From assembly GCF_000959525.1 (NCBI RefSeq), contig NZ_CP009831.1, positions 1,178,001 to 1,242,000 on the forward strand: a stretch of DNA of 64,000 bases, in the 5' to 3' direction. Source of the DNA: Burkholderia multivorans ATCC BAA-247 (GTDB lineage Bacteria > Pseudomonadota > Gammaproteobacteria > Burkholderiales > Burkholderiaceae). This document shows, one piece after another, positions 62,820 to 64,000 of the stretch (positions within the stretch are counted from its first letter, which is position 1; each line of letters starts with the position of its first letter). The translations under genes and the position numbers were made by a program. The notes beneath the pieces are model-generated. The model did no database searches and had not been told where the DNA came from. It saw only the letters and a list, made by a program, of their open reading frames with translations.

Positions 62820-63905
62820 TCAGGCTGCGCGGCGCGACGCGTCGCGTGCGGCGACGGCGCTGCGCACGCGCGGAATCAGTTCGCGGCCGTAGTCGATCGC
62901 GTCTTCGAGCGGATCGAAGCCGCGGATCAGGAAGGTCGTCACGCCGAGGTCGTAATAGTCGAGCAGCGCATCGGCGACCTGTTCGGGCGTGCCGACCAGC
63001 GCGGTGGAATTCGAGCGCGCGCCGGTGAGCTTCGCGATCTCGGTCCACAGCCGCTTGTCGACGCGCGAGCCGCGTTCCGCGGCGGCGAGCAGGCGCCGCG
63101 CGCCTTCGCTCTGCTGCGGGCTGCCGGCGCCGAGGCCGGCCGCTTCGCGCAGCCGGCGCGCTTCGTCGAGGATCCGGTGTGCGCGCGCCCACGCGGCGTC
63201 CTCGGTCGCCGCGAGGATCGGGCGGAACGACACCGAGAACCGGACCTGTCGGCTGTGCTTCGCGGCTTCCGCGCGCACGCGCGTCGTCAGGTCGCGCACC
63301 TGGTCGAGCGATTCGCCCCACAGCGCATAGACGTCGGCATGCTTGCCGGCGACCGCGAGCGCCGCGTCCGATGCGCCGCCGAAATAGATCGGCACATGCG
63401 GCTGCTGGAACGGCTTCACCTCGGAAAAGCCCTGCGTGAAACGGTAGTACGTGCCGGCGTGATCGAACGGCTGGGGCTCGGTCCAGATGCGCCGCAGGAT
63501 GCCGAGATATTCGTCGGTGCGGGCGTAGCGCGCATCGTGATCGAGAAAGTCGCCGTCGCGCTGCTGTTCGCTGTCGGAGCCGCCGGAGATCACGTGCACC
63601 GCGAGCCGGCCGCCGCTGAACTGGTCGAGCGTCGCGATTTGCCGCGCGGCGAGCGTCGGGGCCGTAAAGCCCGGGCGATGCGCGAGCATGAAATGGATGC
63701 GCTCGGTCGCGGCGGCCGCGAACGCGATCGTCAGCGTTGCCGACGGGCCGGTCGAATGATGCGGAACGAGGATCCGGTCGAAGCCGGCCGCTTCATGCGC
63801 GCGGGCGAACTCGCGCACATAGTCGGGATCGACGACGCGGCCGGACGGCGGATGGATTTCCGACTGCTTCTGGCTCTGGATCATGCCGATGAATTCGACG
63901 CTCAT
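62820..63905 (-). CDS. LLM-class FMN-dependent monooxygenase, SsuD-like
   Basis: A 361-residue flavin monooxygenase of the bacterial luciferase type. AAGFDRILVPHH and LAHRPGFTAPTLAARQIATLDQFSGGRLAVHVISGGSD are the SsuD core; GTYYRFTQGFSEVKPFQQPHVPIYFGGASD lines the flavin site. SsuD releases sulfite from alkanesulfonates using reduced flavin. It is the first gene of the minus-strand sulfonate unit. No flavin reductase (SsuE) is visible in the window. Confidence 0.9.
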   Translation of the reverse strand: MSVEFIGMIQSQKQSEIHPPSGRVVDPDYVREFARAHEAAGFDRILVPHHSTGPSATLTIAFAAAATERIHFMLAHRPGFTAPTLAARQIATLDQFSGGRLAVHVISGGSDSEQQRDGDFLDHDARYARTDEYLGILRRIWTEPQPFDHAGTYYRFTQGFSEVKPFQQPHVPIYFGGASDAALAVAGKHADVYALWGESLDQVRDLTTRVRAEAAKHSRQVRFSVSFRPILAATEDAAWARAHRILDEARRLREAAGLGAGSPQQSEGARRLLAAAERGSRVDKRLWTEIAKLTGARSNSTALVGTPEQVADALLDYYDLGVTTFLIRGFDPLEDAIDYGRELIPRVRSAVAARDASRRAA

Positions 63906-64000
63906 CTGGGTCTCCGGGAGAGGTACACGGCCCGCGCGGCCGTCGTCGGCCGCCGGGCGGGAATGGAGCGCAGATTACCGCCGCCATCATGCGGAATGGA

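Overview
The window is GC-rich proteobacterial DNA with strong GC third-position bias. Gene content points to Burkholderia, most likely the B. cepacia complex and probably its second chromosome. The pointers are a c-di-GMP-controlled exopolysaccharide locus of the Bep/BerA/BerB type, a second FtsI/PBP3, an Hpa catabolic operon and OmpC-type trimeric porins. Species and locus assignments come from memory of families and gene order; no database was searched.

Layout. (1) 1-7208: the end of an exopolysaccharide cluster, with a Wzx-like flippase (cut by the window edge), two GT4 glycosyltransferases, an exported beta-helix protein, and an ElaA-like acetyltransferase coupled to a GDP-mannose-forming ManC. 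(2) 8621-20117: its regulators and an odd neighbour. A VpsR-like sigma-54 activator (BerB candidate) and a Crp/Fnr regulator (BerA candidate) lie on either side of a five-gene minus-strand operon in which every junction is a 4-bp overlap: carrier protein, acyl-CoA-dehydrogenase homologue, aminoacyl:carrier-protein ligase, DUF1839 protein and a GH2 glycosidase. A second Crp-like gene and a WcaJ-type initiating transferase complete the block. A near-consensus sigma-54 promoter sits in front of the BerA candidate, and a TGTG-N8-CACA palindrome lies upstream of the acetyltransferase-manC pair. (3) 20512-35330: a DksA-like protein, a PolX with a damaged PHP domain, alanine dehydrogenase, a small membrane protein, a three-subunit membrane sugar-acid dehydrogenase, a YbaL-type antiporter, a second FtsI, a small hypothetical gene and an orphan reductase. 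(4) 35386-41870: hpaR divergent from hpaG1-G2-E-D-F-H-I, the lower homoprotocatechuate meta-cleavage route.

(5) 41880-47700 is an accessory zone: an antitoxin/PIN-toxin pair, an AraC regulator, a small unknown gene, a quinone-oxidoreductase-like gene, and a lower-GC insert carrying a DUF6402-like gene and a small membrane protein. The insert is bounded by the porin gene and a 158-bp displaced copy of that porin's 3' end, and a second short repeat occurs at 43183 and 45656. (6) 47734-55806: porin, a Fbp/AfuABC-like ABC importer, a response-regulator relic and a TctD/TctE-type two-component system. (7) 55818-63905: a minus-strand sulfonate-type operon with flavin monooxygenase, class II aldolase-like protein, ABC importer with two binding proteins, a membrane cytochrome c and a MOSC protein.

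How parts may work together: the BerB candidate, with sigma-54, would switch on the BerA candidate, which would in turn raise expression of polysaccharide genes. The carrier-protein operon between them may supply an activated amino acid or acyl group to the same envelope programme; that link is inference. No tRNA, rRNA, CRISPR array or intact insertion sequence was seen.
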